7,292 bases of DNA from Bacteroides sp. (lineage in GTDB: Bacteria > Bacteroidota > Bacteroidia > Bacteroidales > Muribaculaceae). Shown here piece after piece: positions 5,727 through 7,292 of the stretch. Both the position numbers and the translations under genes were made by a program. The notes under the pieces were generated by a model, which did no database searches, was not told the origin of the DNA, and saw only the letters and a program-made list of their open reading frames with translations. The stretch is from assembly GCA_014801655.1 (NCBI GenBank), contig JAAVDT010000010.1, positions 1-7,292 on the forward strand. The letters are read 5' to 3'. How positions within the stretch are numbered: position 1 is the stretch's first letter; every line of letters begins with the position of its first letter.

Positions 5727-6320
5727 TTAATTGAGGCTGACGTGATCCATCGGGGTCATGTGGTAGCCGAGGGCGTTGAGCTCCATCGACATGCCGGCGA
5801 GATAGAGCTGATGAAGGGCGGCAATGTAGCATCCGAGGGCGGCGGGAGTGCCCGGCTCAACATGCTCATGGTTAAGACGGCTGAGAACACGGGTAGCACA
5901 ACGACCCACGAGTTCCGACATTTTCTTCTCCTCCTCTTCGCCGAGGCCGAGCACGGATTTGAGCACGGTGTCGTCGAAATTGTCGTAGCCCTCTTTGTCG
6001 CGAATCTGCTGATAGAGGTCGGTCTGTTTGGCTGCCTTCTCCCAGTCGGTGTCCCAGAAATAGGCCATTGCCATGCCCATAAACATCATCCAGCCGAGCG
6101 ACACCACGGGATAGTCTTGAAACTCGCGGGCACCGTCGGGCAGATAGGCCTTGACTATTTCGGGCCATTTTTCTTCAACGTCAGGACATTCGGGCACAAC
6201 CTCATCGAGCATCTTTTCGCCCTGAAGATATTTCACGAGGTCGGCGCGCACGGCCTCTTCAAATTTAGCTACCAATTCTGTTTCCGACGCACTTGCGTCG
6301 CTATTTTTCTTTTCTTCCAT
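5727..6320 (-). CDS. Hypothetical protein, probably soluble and helical
   Basis: I do not recognise a domain in this 197-residue protein. It is acidic overall, with a Lys/Ser/Glu-rich start, a predicted helical body (ELVAKFEEAVRADLVKYL at 15-32) and the stretch YPVVSLGWMMFMGMAMAYFW at 70-89, which is hydrophobic and Met/aromatic-rich. That stretch is followed by a charged helix and could be a buried helix rather than a membrane span. The C-terminal part (158-183) is again helical, with Ala, Leu and Tyr. No signal peptide or catalytic motif is seen. The frame is intact, codon use is GC-rich like guaA, and the start is preceded by an AT-rich AATATT. It heads a probable two-gene unit with the DUF488 gene, though no function follows from that. 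It looks like a conserved lineage-specific gene, but homology could not be searched. Confidence 0.85.
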   Translation of the reverse strand: MEEKKNSDASASETELVAKFEEAVRADLVKYLQGEKMLDEVVPECPDVEEKWPEIVKAYLPDGAREFQDYPVVSLGWMMFMGMAMAYFWDTDWEKAAKQTDLYQQIRDKEGYDNFDDTVLKSVLGLGEEEEKKMSELVGRCATRVLSRLNHEHVEPGTPAALGCYIAALHQLYLAGMSMELNALGYHMTPMDHVSLN

Positions 6321-6351
6321 AATATTGGGGGATTCTTATAATTCTATCTTG

Positions 6352-6385
6352 AAAACACACTCCGGGGGTGAAATGTTCCCCGGAG
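6352..6385 (-). terminator. Probable terminator behind the MFS gene
   Basis: Read on the minus strand, CTCCGGGG pairs with CCCCGGAG around a short loop; one further G-U pair is possible. It is followed by TGTGTTTT. This is the shape of an intrinsic terminator. It is the second hairpin after the MFS stop codon and lies about 30-40 bases before the start of the next minus-strand gene. Confidence 0.6.
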
Positions 6386-6397
6386 GTCTAATTGCAA

Positions 6398-6439
6398 CGC
6401 CGGGCATCATCTCTCACTCTGGATTGATGATGCCCGGCG
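6398..6439 (-). terminator. Perfect 14-base hairpin directly after the MFS stop
   Basis: CGCCGGGCATCATC (6398-6411) pairs perfectly with GATGATGCCCGGCG (6426-6439) across a 14-base loop. It begins about 28 bases after the stop of the transporter gene. On the minus strand it is followed by TTGCAATTAG, with no real T run, so it may protect the mRNA 3' end or slow polymerase before the 6352-6385 terminator rather than terminate alone. Confidence 0.5.
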
Positions 6440-6467
6440 GCTATATAAAGTTAGTCTAAAATCTGTA

Positions 6468-7292
6468 TTATTCTTCAGCAGCAGCTACTTCAGCAGCTTC
6501 AACTTCAGGCGTCTGCATATTGGGCAGTTCGAGGCCATAGTGTTTCTTCTTGTCGAGAGCTTTAAGATAAATGGCAAGAAGGAGAGCGAGCACACCGAAA
6601 CAAGCAAAGATAATCATGGGGATAGTATAGTCGTAATGAACGAAGAATCCGTCAGGCGCTTCCTCTCCGAGTTTTTTCCACTCCTCAAGCTGTGCGAGCT
6701 GCTTGACAACAACGGGGTTTGAAGCATTGACCGTGTCGAGAACATAGCCAATCAAAAGGGGTACGAGGCAAAGGCCAATGTTCTGAACCCAGAAGATAAG
6801 ACAGTAGGCGCTACCAAGCACTTTTTCTTCAATAATTTTCGGAACACTTGGCCAAAGGGCGGCAGGAACCAGAGCAAACGAAATGCCGAGCACAACGATA
6901 GTGCAATAGGCCAATGCCTTGCTATGGGTTGCAGGGAGTAGGAACGCAAACACCAGGTGGCAAGCAATGAGCAGCAATGCACCATAGATAAGCATTGTGG
7001 CTCCTTTGCCTTTGCGGTCGAGGAAGTTGCCAAGGAACACGGTGATTACGGCCGCACCAATCGGGAACCAGCGAAATATATCGGAGGCTTCCTTTGCGGA
7101 GATGTCACCGATGTTGCATTGAAGCATTTCGGCACCATAGGCCTGAAAGGGGAAAATTGCTGAATAATATAGCACGCAAAGGAGCGCAACAACCCAGAAG
7201 ATATGGCTCGAAAAGATCTTGGCCACGTCTGATATTTTGAACTCTTCGTCAGAGGCATTTTCTTCTTTCGCGTCTTCACCAAGCTGATGGTC
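6468..7292 (-). CDS. Major facilitator superfamily transporter, C-terminal half
   Basis: The gene enters from the right edge; 274 codons are visible and open to the last base, so the true start is outside. An in-frame GTG at 7224-7226 lies in the central loop and is not a real start. Six hydrophobic helices are seen (counted from the window edge: about 28-50, 72-91, 98-119, 126-147, 157-186 and 222-245), matching TM7-12 of a twelve-helix MFS protein. They are preceded by an acidic central cytoplasmic loop (EDAKEENASDEEFK). GNFLDRKGKGA, between the second and third visible helices, is the motif A-like loop of the C-terminal half. The loop between the last two helices is unusually long (about 188-221), and the tail is Ala/Glu-rich. 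The overall look recalls the MFSD1-like branch, but I cannot assign a substrate. It sits in the inner membrane and is followed by two hairpins. Confidence 0.9.
   Translation of the reverse strand, partial: DHQLGEDAKEENASDEEFKISDVAKIFSSHIFWVVALLCVLYYSAIFPFQAYGAEMLQCNIGDISAKEASDIFRWFPIGAAVITVFLGNFLDRKGKGATMLIYGALLLIACHLVFAFLLPATHSKALAYCTIVVLGISFALVPAALWPSVPKIIEEKVLGSAYCLIFWVQNIGLCLVPLLIGYVLDTVNASNPVVVKQLAQLEEWKKLGEEAPDGFFVHYDYTIPMIIFACFGVLALLLAIYLKALDKKKHYGLELPNMQTPEVEAAEVAAAEE

Noticed and set aside
5704..5832. N-terminal extension of the DUF488 frame to an upstream start
   Set aside because: The added residues are Arg/Pro-rich, unlike the family, and would overlap the end of the preceding gene. 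The internal ATG gives the normal family length.
5742..6341. 199-codon open frame antisense to the 197-residue minus-strand gene
   Set aside because: Full-length shadow of a GC-rich gene. The minus-strand product has a sensible acidic helical composition and a normal start context, while the antisense one is His/Gly-rich with no motif.

Overview
The window looks like chromosome from a Bacteroidales bacterium, probably close to Muribaculaceae. The family is an inference. It rests on Bacteroidetes-type promoter boxes (TTTG and TAnnTTTG), AT-rich sequence rather than clear Shine-Dalgarno sites before starts, and the WG-repeat lipoprotein.

Layout, left to right. (1) 2-655, plus strand: the last 217 codons of GMP synthase (guaA), GC-rich. 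(2) 656-1366: about 700 bases with no convincing protein gene, but with a near-perfect Bacteroidetes promoter at 675-706, two palindromes and a second possible -7 box. It could hold a small RNA or a long leader. (3) 1367-4226, plus strand: three AT-richer genes only 1 and 24 bases apart, closed by a strong terminator at 4295-4342. They encode two unrecognised membrane proteins, each with an N-terminal four-cysteine zinc ribbon, and a lipoprotein with about nine WG repeats and a long Q/E-rich helical tail. (4) 4469-5353, plus strand: a DUF5131 (phage Gp37/Gp68-like) protein with its own promoter box. (5) 5350-6320, minus strand: a DUF488/YeaO-like protein behind a conserved-looking protein of unknown function. 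The DUF488 gene converges on the DUF5131 gene and their stop codons overlap. (6) 6352-6439: two hairpins behind (7) the C-terminal half of an MFS transporter, minus strand, running off the right edge.

guaA is a housekeeping purine gene. The three-gene cassette next to it differs in base composition and looks like an accessory insertion. Its parts suggest an envelope-spanning assembly: cytoplasmic zinc ribbons on inner-membrane anchors, plus a lipid-anchored repeat scaffold outside the inner membrane. No function can be assigned from sequence, and this is the best candidate here for an undescribed system. The remaining genes are ordinary scattered families with no evident link to it.
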